A stretch of DNA of 64,000 nucleotides from Paraburkholderia largidicola (GCF_013426895.1 NZ_AP023174.1:3348001-3412000); one strand, 5' to 3'; counted from the stretch's first letter, positions 30,755 to 42,003 are shown. The notes: generated from the sequence alone by a model not told the origin. Numbers and translations: made by a program.

Positions 30755-31972
30755 TTACAGCTTGCCGTAGCTATGCAGCCCCGACAGGAACATGTTCACG
30801 CCGAGGAACGCGAAGCTCGTCACCAGCAGGCCAGTCAGCGCCCACCATGCGGCGACCGCGCCGCGCAGGCCTTTCATCAGACGCATGTGCAGCCACGCCG
30901 CGTAATTCAACCAGACGATCAGCGCCCACGTTTCTTTCGGGTCCCAACTCCAGTAGCCGCCCCACGCTTCGGCCGCCCACAGCGCGCCGAGAATCGTCGC
31001 GATCGTGAAGAACGCGAAGCCGACGGCGATCGACTTGTACATCACGTCGTCGAGCACGTCGAGCGTGGGCAGGCGGTCGGCCAGCACGCCGCGCTCCTTC
31101 ATCAGATACGCAACGCCGACCATCGCCGACAAAGCAAAGCTGCCGTAGCCGATGAAGTTCGCCGGCACGTGAATCTTCATCCACCAGCTTTGCAGCGCGG
31201 GGACGAGCGGCTGGATCTGCTGCGCGTCGCGCGCGATCGAGTACCACATCAGGAAGCCGACGGCCGCGCTGATCACCAGCAGCACGAACGCGCCGAGCGA
31301 GCGCGTGTTGTAGTGCTGCTCGTAGTACAGGTAGAAGAGCGCCGTGATCAGGCTGAACAGCACAAACACTTCGTACAGGTTCGAGATGGGAATATGGCCG
31401 ACGTCCGAGCCGATCAGGTACGACTCGTACCAGCGCACCATCAGGCCGACGAAGCCCATCAGCACCGCGACCCACGTCATCTTCGAGCCGATCGCGGCGC
31501 CCGTCGGCGAGCGCGACAGCGTGCCGATCCAGTAGAACAGCGTGGCCAGCACGAACAGCGCGCTCATCCACAGGATGGCTGACTGGCTCGACAGGAAATA
31601 TTTGAGGAAGAATGCGTGGTCGGCGCGGGCGAGATCGCCGCCGTAAATCTGGATAGCCGAAAGCGACAGCACCGCGATGCACGCCATCAGCAGGCGCACC
31701 GGCTTCCAGCGCCAGCCGAGCACGACGAACACAGGCACTGCGCACACCAGCACCAGTTTGTCGTAGTAATTCATGTACTCGTGGTAACGCGACAGCCCGA
31801 AGCCGGCGCCCGCGACCATAGCAAGCGCGAACAGCCAGTCGAACAGGCCGAGGCGCTTCAGGAATGGACGATCGTCCAGCAGCGCTTCGCCGGTCAGATG
31901 CGGGGTCGAGTGGACCGCCGTATCGGAGCGCGGCTTGGCGCGCGAGGATGAGGAAACTTGAGTCAGGTCCAT
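30755..31972 (-). CDS. ccsA: System II cytochrome c biogenesis protein, CcsA/ResC type
   Basis: 405 residues with about eight or nine membrane segments. The tryptophan-rich haem-binding segment [15 protein letters not shown], flanked by conserved His, identifies the haem-handling CcsA/CcsB(ResC) protein. With ResB it exports haem and attaches it to CXXCH motifs outside the membrane. The start at 31972 (MDLTQ) is 4 bp past the resB stop; the ORF can be extended into resB, but that part is not family-like. The N-terminal ~45 residues are polar. Confidence 0.92.
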   Translation of the reverse strand: MDLTQVSSSSRAKPRSDTAVHSTPHLTGEALLDDRPFLKRLGLFDWLFALAMVAGAGFGLSRYHEYMNYYDKLVLVCAVPVFVVLGWRWKPVRLLMACIAVLSLSAIQIYGGDLARADHAFFLKYFLSSQSAILWMSALFVLATLFYWIGTLSRSPTGAAIGSKMTWVAVLMGFVGLMVRWYESYLIGSDVGHIPISNLYEVFVLFSLITALFYLYYEQHYNTRSLGAFVLLVISAAVGFLMWYSIARDAQQIQPLVPALQSWWMKIHVPANFIGYGSFALSAMVGVAYLMKERGVLADRLPTLDVLDDVMYKSIAVGFAFFTIATILGALWAAEAWGGYWSWDPKETWALIVWLNYAAWLHMRLMKGLRGAVAAWWALTGLLVTSFAFLGVNMFLSGLHSYGKL

Positions 31973-31976
31973 GATC

Positions 31977-34211
31977 TTACCGGGTCGAATCGGATGAATC
32001 TGCGGACGCTTCGCTCGTTGCACGGACGGCGCCCTTTGCCTCGTGGTCGGGATCGGCATCGACAGGCTTGCCGCCCAGCGCGACGCCGACGGCATCGCGG
32101 GTTTGAGCGAATTCCTTCTCGAAATCGAACGTCTTGCGTGCCGTCGACATCGCCATCACGACGTTCACGCCATTTCCGCCGCGCTCCGCGTCCTTGAGCC
32201 AGAACCACAGCCGTCGTTCGCGGACGTAGAACATCGAAAAGATGCCTAGCACGAGTAGCAGGCTGCCAAGATACACGACTTTTTTGCCCGGCGCGCGCGT
32301 CAACTGAAATACCGAAGCTTGCACCTGCTTGAAGGAGTCAAGCTGCAAATAGACGGGCGAACCGTACAGAAAGCTGTCCGAAATCGCGTTGATCGAGCTC
32401 TGTACAAAGCGGCTGGTGGTTGGATCGGCCGTTGCCGGGCCTTCTCCCGCCTGCTTGCGCGCGAGTTGCCACACGTCCCACATCGAACCTTCGAGCATTC
32501 GAAGCAAGAGTCCTGCCGCCTTCTCCTGCTCGGGCTTGGGGACAGAGCGGTCGATGAACGCAGCGACCGCCTGGAAGCCACCAATCTTCTCACCATTGGT
32601 TGCCTTGCCCAAGCTAGGGTCATCCCCGGCGAACAGCGTCAGCACGCGCGCCGCGCTCTCTTCCAGATGCTGCTGCAATTCCGCATTCGACTGCACCGAG
32701 CGCTGCGCGAAGTCGCGCGCCGCCTGCGCGCGGATGGCCGGGTCCTGCAGCGCGGCGCGCATGCGCATCCATTCGTTGACCGTGCCGCCCGCGTCGGCGG
32801 GAATGCGCAGATAGCGGAATGCATCGTCGGGATTCGAGCGCATGCCCGCGAGGAACACGCGCTCGCCGTTCACGTCGACGGGCAGCATGTAGTTGTTGTA
32901 CTCGCGCGCCTGGCCGTCCTTGTCGCGCACTTTGTACTGCACCGACGGACCGACGTTATGCAGATCGACCGGCTTCGACGTCTTGGCACCGGAGCCGAGG
33001 CGCTCGTCGAACGCTTCCTTCAGCGACTGATGCGCAGCGACGCCGCGTGCGTCGTTCTGGCCGTTGCCGTTCGAGATGTTCTCGACGTTGATTGCGCGGA
33101 AATCGGCAAATTCGACCGTCTGGCCATCCGCGCCCGGCAGCGACGCGCTCAACACCTTCGAGCCGCCGATCTCGCCATTGAACGGCTCGCTCTTGACGTT
33201 GTTGCCCGTCATCGGCCAGGCCGTCGTCTGCATCTGCGAGCCGCCGTCCTGGAAGCTCGACTGATAGATCGACACGCCGTCGTATTCGAACGGCTTGTTC
33301 ACTTCCACGCGTGCCGGCACGCGCGCGCCCGTCTTGTGGTCGATCACGACGATGTCGCTGGCAAAGAGCTTCGGCATGCCCGTCGAGTAGTAATCGACGA
33401 TGAACTTGTTCAGTTCGATCGAAAACGGCAGATCCTGGATCAGCGAGCCGTCCTGCTGGTTCAGGATCGCCGTCGACACATGCTGGCCCTCCGGCACCCA
33501 CGCGTACCCGCGGAACGTCGGATTGCCCTGCGACAGACGATGCTCGGGCGGGATCTCGTTGATGACGGTGTTGCTGCGGATCGGCGTCTTGTCGAACATC
33601 CACATCTGCAGCTTGATGGGCAGATTGCTGTCGAGCAGCCCGCCAATGCAGATGATCACGATCGCGATATGCGCGGAGATGTAGCCGAGCTTGGTCAGCG
33701 CGCCGCGCTTCGCAGCGATCAGCGTCGCGCCTTCCGATTCGCGCGTCACGTACTTGTAGCCGAGCTTCGTCGACAGCTTGCCGAGCGTGGCGGCAGCTTG
33801 CGCGCGCGTCGCGTTCGGCACCTCGAATTCGCCCTTGTGATGGAACGCGCGCAGGCTGCCTTCGCGGACCTTGTCCTTCCAGCTTTTCGTGTCGGCGATC
33901 ATCTTCGGTGCGTTGCGGATCACGCACAGCGAGACCGACACGACCAGAAAACCGAGGATCAGCATGAACCACCACGCGCTGTACACGTTGTACAGGCTCA
34001 GCGAGCGGAAGATGTCAGCCCAGAACGGCCCGAACTGGTTGACGTAGTTCGGATACGGATCGTCCTGCGTAAGCACGGTGCCGATGATGCTCGCGATCGA
34101 CAGGATCACGAGCAATGAGATCGCAAAGCGCATCGAACTGATCAATTCGACCGACGTGCGCAAGAAGCGCTGACGCGACTTCAACTCCAAACCCGACGTG
34201 GTGACGCTCAT
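31977..34211 (-). CDS. resB: System II cytochrome c biogenesis protein ResB
   Basis: A 744-residue partner of CcsA. Membrane segments lie near residues 28-50, 80-100, 180-200 and near 650-670, with a very large outside domain between the third and fourth. Family features: FLRTSVELISSMRFAISLL at the start, FSIELNKF and KPFEYDGVSIYQSSF in the soluble domain, GKKVVYLGSLLLVLGIFSMFYVRERR at the last helix. The cytoplasmic tail is acidic and rich in Ala/Asp/Ser. The ATG at 34211 follows CGGAG; a strong terminator stem ends 20 bp upstream of it. Confidence 0.93.
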   Translation of the reverse strand: MSVTTSGLELKSRQRFLRTSVELISSMRFAISLLVILSIASIIGTVLTQDDPYPNYVNQFGPFWADIFRSLSLYNVYSAWWFMLILGFLVVSVSLCVIRNAPKMIADTKSWKDKVREGSLRAFHHKGEFEVPNATRAQAAATLGKLSTKLGYKYVTRESEGATLIAAKRGALTKLGYISAHIAIVIICIGGLLDSNLPIKLQMWMFDKTPIRSNTVINEIPPEHRLSQGNPTFRGYAWVPEGQHVSTAILNQQDGSLIQDLPFSIELNKFIVDYYSTGMPKLFASDIVVIDHKTGARVPARVEVNKPFEYDGVSIYQSSFQDGGSQMQTTAWPMTGNNVKSEPFNGEIGGSKVLSASLPGADGQTVEFADFRAINVENISNGNGQNDARGVAAHQSLKEAFDERLGSGAKTSKPVDLHNVGPSVQYKVRDKDGQAREYNNYMLPVDVNGERVFLAGMRSNPDDAFRYLRIPADAGGTVNEWMRMRAALQDPAIRAQAARDFAQRSVQSNAELQQHLEESAARVLTLFAGDDPSLGKATNGEKIGGFQAVAAFIDRSVPKPEQEKAAGLLLRMLEGSMWDVWQLARKQAGEGPATADPTTSRFVQSSINAISDSFLYGSPVYLQLDSFKQVQASVFQLTRAPGKKVVYLGSLLLVLGIFSMFYVRERRLWFWLKDAERGGNGVNVVMAMSTARKTFDFEKEFAQTRDAVGVALGGKPVDADPDHEAKGAVRATSEASADSSDSTR

Positions 34212-34231
34212 TCAAACTCCGACTGAACAGC

Positions 34232-34278
34232 AAAAAAGGGTGCAGGGACATCGCTGCTTGCGATTCCCTCACCCTTTT
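34232..34278 (-). terminator. Strong intrinsic terminator between cytochrome c4 and resB
   Basis: On the minus strand a long stem (AAAAGGGTGAGGGAATCGC with its partner, two single-base bulges, AAGCA loop) runs straight into six T. It ends only 20 bp before the resB ATG, leaving no room for a promoter between them, so it may act as an attenuator. Confidence 0.85.
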
Positions 34279-34329
34279 CTTGTTTTTTCGCCGGTCATGT
34301 TCCGACCGGCTTCGCTTTCGTACGGACTC

Positions 34330-34983
34330 TTAGTGCAAGCCCGCGATGTAATCGGCCACCGCCTTGATCTCGCTATCCGACAAACGGGACGCGACGGCGT
34401 GCATTGCTTCGTTGTTATTGCGCGCGCCCGGGCCCTGTGTGAACGCGGTCAACTGTGCAGCGGTGTAATCCGCCCATTGCCCCGACAGGCGCGGATACTG
34501 TGACGGAATCCCCTGCCCCGTCGGCCCGTGACAGCTTGCGCAGGCTGGGACGCCCTTGTCGGCGATGCCAGCGCGATAAATCTTCTGCCCGAGGGGCACG
34601 GTGTCCTTGTTGTGCGCGTAACCGGGCTTCGGAGCCTGCGACGCGAAGTACGCCGACACATTGACCATGTCCTGATCGGTCAGCGCCGCCGCCATACCCG
34701 CCATGATTGCATTGTTGCGTGCGGGCTGCTTCGCACCTGGCTGGGTTTTGAAATCTTTGAGCTGCTTGACGAGATACTCGGGGTGTTGGCCTGCGAGCTT
34801 CGGATACGCGCCGCCTGCACTGTTGCCATCCGCGCCGTGACATGAGGCGCACACCTGCGCTGCGATTGCCTGCCCCCGATTCAAATCCGGCTTTGCCTGA
34901 TCTGCTGCTCTTGCCTGTACCGCCAAACCTGAAAGACCTGCTGCTGTGTGAAGTACCACCAGAAACTTGCCCAGTCGATTCAT
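34330..34983 (-). CDS. Cytochrome c4, di-haem
   Basis: A 217-residue periplasmic electron carrier. The signal peptide is about residues 1-27 (ending QARA|ADQ). There are two haem sites, CASCH at 45-49 and CASCH at 148-152, with the axial methionines expected in IMAGMAAAL and NNEAMHAVA. The two halves are the internal duplication typical of c4. It probably shuttles electrons to terminal oxidases. The ATG at 34983 is preferred over a GTG two codons earlier. The genes for its haem attachment (resB-ccsA) lie directly downstream. Confidence 0.93.
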   Translation of the reverse strand: MNRLGKFLVVLHTAAGLSGLAVQARAADQAKPDLNRGQAIAAQVCASCHGADGNSAGGAYPKLAGQHPEYLVKQLKDFKTQPGAKQPARNNAIMAGMAAALTDQDMVNVSAYFASQAPKPGYAHNKDTVPLGQKIYRAGIADKGVPACASCHGPTGQGIPSQYPRLSGQWADYTAAQLTAFTQGPGARNNNEAMHAVASRLSDSEIKAVADYIAGLH

Positions 34984-35250
34984 TCGCACACCCTGTTTCG
35001 TCTTGTGGGAATTAGAGGTTTTGCAAAATACGACAGCGACCGATCAGCCGCCGAGGCCCGCGCGGCGGCCTCACAGGTTTTCAGTAAACCATCGTATTGT
35101 ACAATAACTCGCTAATCGATCTGGCGCCAGTCGGGCCTCTCCGGCCTTTACGGCAGGGCTGCATCGCCCTTGCAGGGCAATTCATCACGTCCGCCGATGT
35201 GCGCAGGACGTCCGCTCGACGTCCATTCACCCCTCCATCTGGTCTTCTCC
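34984..35250. other. Divergent cytochrome c4 / engB intergenic region
   Basis: 267 bp. The notable item is a 12-bp perfect palindrome TATTGTACAATA at 35095-35106. It offers TACAAT as a possible -10 box in each direction, though neither has a strong -35. No other element is seen. Confidence 0.5.
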
Positions 35251-35913
35251 ATGTCTTTTCTGCTCCACCAAGCGCGCTTTTTTACGACCGTCAATCACTT
35301 GCGGGACCTGCCGCCTACGCCGCAACCCGAGGTCGCTTTCGCGGGGCGGTCGAATGCGGGAAAGTCGACGGCCATCAACATCCTCTGCAACCAGAAGCGG
35401 CTTGCGTTCGCCAGTAAGACGCCCGGACGCACGCAGCACATCAACTACTTCTCGGTGGGACCGGCGGACGAGCCAATCGCGAATCTCGTCGATCTGCCCG
35501 GTTACGGCTATGCCGAAGTGCCCGGCGCGGCTAAGGCTCACTGGGAGCAGCTGCTGTCGTCCTATCTGCAAACGCGGTCGCAACTGCGCGGCATGATCCT
35601 GATGATGGATTCGCGTCGCCCGCTCACGGAACTGGACCGTCGGATGATCGAGTGGTTCGCGCCGACGGGCAAGCCGATTCACACACTGCTCACCAAGTGC
35701 GACAAATTGACTCGCCAGGAGAGCACCAATGCGCTGCGAGCGACGAAGAAAGGGTTCGATGAATATCGCGCGGCGGGCTATCAGGGCGAACTATCCGCCC
35801 AGCTCTTTTCCGCGCTCAAACGGGTCGGCCTCGACGAGGCGCACGAACTGATCGAAAGCTGGATCGCGCCCGGCACGGTGGGCGATTCCGACGAACCGGC
35901 TTCGGCTGAATAA
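35251..35913 (+). CDS. engB: Ribosome biogenesis GTP-binding protein EngB (YsxC/YihA)
   Basis: A 220-residue TRAFAC GTPase needed for 50S subunit maturation. G1 is GRSNAGKS (32-39), G2 lies in [11 protein letters not shown]3 is [11 protein letters not shown]4 is TKCDK, and G5 lies near [10 protein letters not shown] start at the ATG at 35251, where the family begins. It is a single gene with its own terminator. Confidence 0.95.
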   Translation: MSFLLHQARFFTTVNHLRDLPPTPQPEVAFAGRSNAGKSTAINILCNQKRLAFASKTPGRTQHINYFSVGPADEPIANLVDLPGYGYAEVPGAAKAHWEQLLSSYLQTRSQLRGMILMMDSRRPLTELDRRMIEWFAPTGKPIHTLLTKCDKLTRQESTNALRATKKGFDEYRAAGYQGELSAQLFSALKRVGLDEAHELIESWIAPGTVGDSDEPASAE

Positions 35914-35929
35914 GGCCTGAATAACGCGC

Positions 35930-35963
35930 AAAGCGCCGCCGCTAAACGCGGGCGGCGCTTTTC
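35930..35963 (+). terminator. Intrinsic terminator after engB
   Basis: An AAGCGCCGCC/GGCGGCGCTT stem with a short loop and TTTT, 17 bp beyond the engB stop. Confidence 0.88.
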
Positions 35964-35973
35964 GTTCGCCCAG

Positions 35974-36004
35974 AAAAAAACCCGCCGCTAGATAACGGCG
36001 GGTT
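35974..36004 (-). terminator. Minus-facing terminator with no minus-strand gene upstream
   Basis: A 9-bp stem (35979-35987 with 35996-36004, 8-nt loop) followed on the minus strand by seven T. It faces leftward although hemB, to its right, is on the plus strand. Confidence 0.7.
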
Positions 36005-36091
36005 AAACAGCCTAATCGAAAAACGACAGGCACCCGCTCAGGGAGGAGAAGCGGGGAGGTCAGCGCTAGGCGCCTTGCTCGATCGGTATGA

Positions 36092-37159
<1,068 letters not shown>

Positions 37160-37215
37160 GGCTGCGGTTCTTGCCGCGTGCAGCTATGTCGCAGTGTCGC
37201 GGTAGGTAGTGGCTT

Positions 37216-37252
37216 AAAGCGGAGATTGCCTCGGGGCGGTCTCCGCTTTTTA
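37216..37252 (+). terminator. Intrinsic terminator after hemB
   Basis: An AAAGCGGAGA/TCTCCGCTTT stem followed by TTTTTATTTT. Confidence 0.85.
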
Positions 37253-37303
37253 TTTTCAAGCCGATGCGGACGGTGGTGATGACGCGTGCGCGACGTTTGA
37301 CGC

Positions 37304-39160
37304 TCAGGTCTGAGGTGCCGTCATCGCCCGGTCGAGACTTCTCAGGAATTTATCCGCCGATTCATATCCCACGACCCGCAGCACCTCTTTTCCGCCGCGG
37401 TCGAAAAAGATGATTCCCGGCGGCCCAAACAGGTTGAAGCGTTTGAGCAAAACCTGATCGTCTGCGTTGTTCGCCGTCACGTCCGCGCGCAGCAGGTTCA
37501 TTTGCTTGAGCTTCGCCTGGACGCGCGGGTCGCTGAAGGTGAACTTCTCCATTTCTTTGCAGCTGACGCACCAGTCTGCGTAAAAATCGAGCATGGCGGG
37601 CTGTGCAGCCGTTTTGACGGCTTCGTCGAGCTGACCTGAAGACCGCACTGTCGCGAAGGCCAGATCGCTCTGTTGGGCCTGTCCGGACGGCACGTTCGAC
37701 GTTCGGCTCGCGAGCACGGCAAGCGGCTTCAGCGGATCCGTCGATCCTGCTGCCAGGCCGACGAGCAATGTGGCGGCCCAGATCGCCAGTGCTGCACCGA
37801 TGCCGCGCCCGAGACCGCGCCAGATCGAGCCTGTGCCAACATGCGGAGAAAATAGCCCCAGGCCGGCTGCCGCGACCAGCAGCCATAATGCGGCCAACAG
37901 CATTTGTGCAATCGGACCCAAAACCGGCCACACGATCCAAAGCGCAGCCGCGAGCAGCAGGATGCCAAAGAAAACCTTGACGCTGTCCATCCAGGCACCC
38001 GCGCGCGGCAGCAGCGTACCGGCACCCAGCCCGATGATTAGCAGCGGTACGCCGAGGCCGATACCCATCGAAAATAGTGCCGCACCGCCCAGCACGGCGT
38101 TGCCGGTATGCGCGATGAACGCCAATACCGCGAACAGCGGTGCCGTCATGCACGCACCGACTACCAGCGCAGAAAGCGCGCCCATCACCGCGACCGCCGC
38201 GAACTTGCCTCCGGAGCGCTGCTCGGAAGCCTTTGAAACGCCGCGCTGCAAACGCTGAGGCAAGACGATATCTACGCCCGCGATCAGCGTGAGTGCAAAG
38301 AGGGACAGCAAAACGCCAAACGCGCCGAGCACCCACGGGTTCTGCAGCCAGGCGCCAAGGCTTTGCCCAACGAGCGCGGCCGCGATGCCGAGCACCGTGT
38401 ACACGAGCGCCATCCCGATAACATAAGCCAGCGACAGCGCAAAACCGCGCGATCGCGTAACCCGGGGCCCCTCGCCGATGATGATTGCCGACAGAATCGG
38501 GATCATCGGATACGAACACGGGAGCAGGCTCAGCACGATCCCGGCGACGAAGTACAAGCCAACGATCGCAAAGAAGCCGCCGCCTTGTAGCAGCGATTGC
38601 GCATAGTCTGCGCTGGTCGCGCGCTCGTACCACGGGGTGCTGCCTTGCGTGTCTTGAGCCGGCTGCGTAGTCGTACTGCCCGCAACGGCCGCGTGCAACG
38701 CCGCTCCCGTCACGTGGTAGACGCGCTCCATGGGCGGATAGCAGATGCCCGCGTCGGCGCAGCCTTGCGACGTAACGGCGAGATCGAACGGACCGCCCGC
38801 CTCTTTCACGGGCACGCGAACGGTCAGTTCGCCGCGATAGGTTTCAACGTTTTTCGCGAAGGTCTGATCGAACTTCACATGCCCGGCAGGCAATTGAGCG
38901 TCGCCGATCGTGGCCGTGCCGTTGCGCGTCGCAAAGGCAAATCGCTCCCGATACATGTAGTAGCCGTCGGCGATCTTGTAGTGCACCAGCACTTCGCCCG
39001 GCTCCTCGGACGCGCTGAATCTGAAAGCGATCGAGGGATCGAGAAAGTCGTCCGCCGCACGAACCAGACTCGCCGTAGTCAGCGACAGCAGCAGTACGCC
39101 TGCAACAAAGGTGATGAAGCGCGCGACATTCCGCCAGCGCCGGGACAAACCGTTAAACAT
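37304..39160 (-). CDS. dsbD: Thiol:disulfide interchange protein DsbD
   Basis: A 618-residue three-domain redox relay. After a signal peptide comes the periplasmic alpha domain with the Cys pair in CADAGICYPP. Then follow eight membrane segments containing the reactive Cys in LPCSYPMIP and VGACMTAPLF, and last a thioredoxin-like domain with WCVSCKEM. It moves electrons from cytoplasmic thioredoxin to periplasmic DsbC and apocytochromes. The ATG at 39160 overlaps the last 8 bp of cutA; an ATG at 39184 is an alternative. It functionally complements the cytochrome c genes at 31-34 kb. Confidence 0.94.
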   Translation of the reverse strand: MFNGLSRRWRNVARFITFVAGVLLLSLTTASLVRAADDFLDPSIAFRFSASEEPGEVLVHYKIADGYYMYRERFAFATRNGTATIGDAQLPAGHVKFDQTFAKNVETYRGELTVRVPVKEAGGPFDLAVTSQGCADAGICYPPMERVYHVTGAALHAAVAGSTTTQPAQDTQGSTPWYERATSADYAQSLLQGGGFFAIVGLYFVAGIVLSLLPCSYPMIPILSAIIIGEGPRVTRSRGFALSLAYVIGMALVYTVLGIAAALVGQSLGAWLQNPWVLGAFGVLLSLFALTLIAGVDIVLPQRLQRGVSKASEQRSGGKFAAVAVMGALSALVVGACMTAPLFAVLAFIAHTGNAVLGGAALFSMGIGLGVPLLIIGLGAGTLLPRAGAWMDSVKVFFGILLLAAALWIVWPVLGPIAQMLLAALWLLVAAAGLGLFSPHVGTGSIWRGLGRGIGAALAIWAATLLVGLAAGSTDPLKPLAVLASRTSNVPSGQAQQSDLAFATVRSSGQLDEAVKTAAQPAMLDFYADWCVSCKEMEKFTFSDPRVQAKLKQMNLLRADVTANNADDQVLLKRFNLFGPPGIIFFDRGGKEVLRVVGYESADKFLRSLDRAMTAPQT

Positions 39161-39485
39161 GGATTGGGCGTTGCGTTTCGGCATTCACCCATTGGCCATA
39201 CGCAGCCGATGCAGTGACTTGCCAGGAAAGGATTTCGGGGGTGTCGTACGGGTGCTGAGCCTGGATGAACTGTTCGAGTTCAAGCGTGCGGACGATGCTC
39301 GTCTTGAACAGCAACTGGATCTCTTCCGCCGATTCGATCTTGCCCTGCCAGTGGAAGCTCGACTGGACGCTGCCAAGTTGCGTCGCACACGCAGCGAGAC
39401 GAGCCGAGAGTGCGTCCTGAGCCAATTTCTGCGCCGTTGAGAGGTCCGGCACGGTCGTCAATACCAAACTCACATTCACGTTCAC
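39153..39485 (-). CDS. cutA: CutA divalent-cation tolerance protein
   Basis: A 110-residue trimeric ferredoxin-like protein. Motifs: LVLTTVPD at the start, ARLAACATQL, FHWQGKIESAEEIQLLFKT and HPYDTPEI, all standard. It uses a GTG start at 39485 with GGAG 6 bp upstream; no ATG is available. It is cotranscribed and overlapping with dsbD, a pairing (cutA-dsbD) also known in enterobacteria. Confidence 0.95.
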   Translation of the reverse strand: MNVNVSLVLTTVPDLSTAQKLAQDALSARLAACATQLGSVQSSFHWQGKIESAEEIQLLFKTSIVRTLELEQFIQAQHPYDTPEILSWQVTASAAYGQWVNAETQRPIHV

Positions 39486-39588
39486 CGACCGCTCCAGCGC
39501 TTTCCAAAACAGGGTGACGCTATCGTATCACCTTGTCCTGATAACTCGCTGGCGCTCGAATGGCATAGGAAAAACGCACGCCGAAAAC

Positions 39589-39619
39589 AAAAAAGCCAGG
39601 CTCATGCCTGGCTTTTTTT
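39589..39619. terminator. Terminator at the end of the ribosomal superoperon
   Basis: An AAAAGCCAGGC/GCCTGGCTTTT stem with A on the left and seven T on the right; symmetrical, so usable in both directions. It lies 19 bp after the rplQ stop on the minus strand. Confidence 0.92.
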
Positions 39620-39637
39620 CTGTCGCTGTCAGAAAGC

Positions 39638-40033
39638 TTATTCAGCTTCTGCAACGTTTTCAACTTCTTCGACTTCCGGACGGTCGAGCAGTTCGACCAG
39701 TGCCATCGGTGCATTGTCGCCAACGCGGAAACCGAACTTCAGGATGCGCAGGTAGCCACCCGGACGGTTCGCAAAGCGCGGGCCCAGCACGTCGAACAGC
39801 TTCGTGACCGAGTCACGATCGCGCAGGCGGTTGAACGCCAGACGACGGTTTGCCAGCGACGGCTTCTTACCAAGCGTGATCAGCGGCTCGACGACTTTAC
39901 GGAGTTCCTTCGCCTTCGGCAGCGTCGTCTTGATGACTTCGTGCTCGATCAACGAGTTGGACATGTTACGGAGCATTGCCAGACGGTGGCTGCTCGTGCG
40001 GTTCAGTTTCCGCAGACCATGACGGTGACGCAT
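39638..40033 (-). CDS. rplQ: 50S ribosomal protein L17
   Basis: 131 residues beginning [17 protein letters not shown], the L17 signature. L17 sits near the peptide exit tunnel of the large subunit. The C-terminal 10 residues are acidic ([10 protein letters not shown]). It is last gene of the alpha operon after rpoA, followed by the terminator. Confidence 0.98.
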   Translation of the reverse strand: MRHRHGLRKLNRTSSHRLAMLRNMSNSLIEHEVIKTTLPKAKELRKVVEPLITLGKKPSLANRRLAFNRLRDRDSVTKLFDVLGPRFANRPGGYLRILKFGFRVGDNAPMALVELLDRPEVEEVENVAEAE

Positions 40034-40126
40034 TTCAATTTCCTTGAATCAAAGTTTTGGTCCAGCTCTTCTATCGCTTTCCGTGTGTACAGCCTGGAAA
40101 GCACGGGCCGGTAGTGGAAAAGGCAA

Positions 40127-40155
40127 GACGCGGATTTTAAAGGAAAATCCGCGTC
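40127..40155 (-). other. Hairpin between rpoA and rplQ
   Basis: A perfect 12-bp inverted repeat (40127-40138 with 40144-40155, 5-nt loop) with no following T run on the minus strand. It is more likely an mRNA processing or stability stem than a terminator. Confidence 0.55.
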
Positions 40156-40178
40156 CTTACCAGTCGATACTACTGAGC

Positions 40179-41156
40179 TTACTTGTCGAGACCAGCCGGC
40201 GGCCAGTTTTCGAGCTTCATGCCGAGCGTCAGGCCACGCGAAGCGAGCACTTCCTTGATCTCGTTCAGCGACTTGCGACCCAGGTTCGGCGTCTTCAGCA
40301 GCTCGTTTTCCGTGCGTTGAATCAGATCGCCGATGTAGTAGATGTTCTCGGCCTTCAGGCAGTTCGCGGAACGAACCGTCAGTTCGAGATCATCGACCGG
40401 ACGCAGCAGGATCGGATCGATCTGCGGAGCGCGCGACGGTGCTTCTGCTGCTGCTTCCGTGCCTTCCAGCGCTGCGAACACCGACAGCTGATCGACCAGA
40501 ATACGCGCCGATTGACGGATCGCTTCTTCCGGCGAAATCACGCCGTTGGTTTCGATGTTCATCACGAGCTTGTCGAGGTCGGTACGCTGTTCGACACGCG
40601 CGCTCTCCACGGCATAGCTCACGCGGCGAACCGGCGAAAACGATGCGTCCAGCACGATACGACCGATGATCTTGGCCGACTCTTCGCCGTAACGACGCAC
40701 GTTGCCCGGGACATAGCCACGGCCCTTTTCGACCTTGATCTGCACGTCGAGCTTACCGCCCTTCGACAGATGCGCGATCACGTGATCCGGATTGATCACT
40801 TCGCAGTCGTGCGCGAGCTCGATGTCGCCAGCCGTGACAACGCCTTCGCCTTCCTTGCGCAGCGTAACCGTCACTTCGTCACGGTTATGCAGCTTGAACA
40901 CCACGCCCTTCAGGTTCAACAACAGGTTGACTACGTCCTCCTGCACACCATCGAGCGTCGAGTATTCGTGCACGACGCCTGCGATCGTCACTTCGGTCGG
41001 CGCGTAGCCCACCATCGACGACAGCAACACACGCCGAAGCGCGTTACCCAAGGTGTGGCCGTAACCGCGTTCAAACGGTTCCATGACCACTTTCGCGTGG
41101 CTTTCACCAAGCGATTCAACAGCGATGATCTTGGGCTTCAACAAACTGGTTTGCAT
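40179..41156 (-). CDS. rpoA: RNA polymerase alpha subunit
   Basis: 325 residues. The N-terminal domain (to about 230) has the dimerisation and beta/beta' contacts ([19 protein letters not shown]). A linker rich in Ala/Glu/Pro follows, then the C-terminal DNA/activator-binding domain ([33 protein letters not shown]). It sits between rpsD and rplQ as usual. Confidence 0.98.
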   Translation of the reverse strand: MQTSLLKPKIIAVESLGESHAKVVMEPFERGYGHTLGNALRRVLLSSMVGYAPTEVTIAGVVHEYSTLDGVQEDVVNLLLNLKGVVFKLHNRDEVTVTLRKEGEGVVTAGDIELAHDCEVINPDHVIAHLSKGGKLDVQIKVEKGRGYVPGNVRRYGEESAKIIGRIVLDASFSPVRRVSYAVESARVEQRTDLDKLVMNIETNGVISPEEAIRQSARILVDQLSVFAALEGTEAAAEAPSRAPQIDPILLRPVDDLELTVRSANCLKAENIYYIGDLIQRTENELLKTPNLGRKSLNEIKEVLASRGLTLGMKLENWPPAGLDK

Positions 41157-41280
41157 AGGTTTTCCTTTTCAATACCCTCGGCTCGTTACACCGATAAGGC
41201 TGACCGGTAACAACCTGAAAATAAACAGCCGAGGCGCCCCCTTGCCTAACGCAATCAGGGAACCTCGGCCGTTAATCCGA

Positions 41281-41904
41281 TTACCGCGAATACAATTCGA
41301 CGATCAGGCTTTCGTTGATGTCGCCAGCGATGTCGCTGCGTTCCGGCATTGCCTTGAACGTGCCTTCGAACTTCTTCGAATCGACAGCAACCCACTGCGG
41401 CAGACCGCCTTGTTCGGCGAGCGACAGCGCTTCGAGAATACGCGCCTGCTTCTTCGCCTGTTCGCGCACTGCAACGACGTCACCAGCCTTGACTTGCAGC
41501 GACGGGATGTTCGCGACGACGCCGTTCACCGTGATCGACTTGTGGCTCACGAGCTGACGCGCTTCTGCGCGCGTCGAGCCGAAGCCCATGCGATACACGA
41601 CGTTGTCCAGACGTGACTCGAGCAGCTTCAACAGGTTTTCGCCCGTGTTGCCCTTGCGACGGTCGGCTTCAGCGAAGTAACGGCGGAACTGGCGCTCGAG
41701 CACGCCGTAGATGCGCTTCACTTTTTGCTTTTCGCGCAGCTGCGTGCCGTAATCGGACGTACGTGCGCCCGAGGTGCGGCCATGTTGACCCGGCTTGCTG
41801 TCAAGCTTGCACTTGTCAGCGAGCGAACGACGGGCGCTCTTCAGGAAGAGGTCGGTGCCTTCACGGCGAGACAGCTTGGCTTTAGGGCCGATATAACGTG
41901 CCAC
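41281..41904 (-). CDS. rpsD: 30S ribosomal protein S4
   Basis: 207 residues, with a GTG start at 41904 preceded by AGAAGGA; the upstream ATG at 41946 adds 14 unrelated residues. It starts [15 protein letters not shown] and has the S4 domain ([27 protein letters not shown]). It is a primary 16S rRNA binder and, in E. coli, the repressor of this operon; whether it represses here is not shown. Confidence 0.97.
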   Translation of the reverse strand: MARYIGPKAKLSRREGTDLFLKSARRSLADKCKLDSKPGQHGRTSGARTSDYGTQLREKQKVKRIYGVLERQFRRYFAEADRRKGNTGENLLKLLESRLDNVVYRMGFGSTRAEARQLVSHKSITVNGVVANIPSLQVKAGDVVAVREQAKKQARILEALSLAEQGGLPQWVAVDSKKFEGTFKAMPERSDIAGDINESLIVELYSR

Positions 41905-42003
41905 TTTGCATTCCTTCTGTGATTGATCACGTGAACTTTCATTCACGCTAGTCCGAACCCTTTGGGTCGAACGGTGGGCTTAGTCAATTCAATAACGCAA
42001 GCA

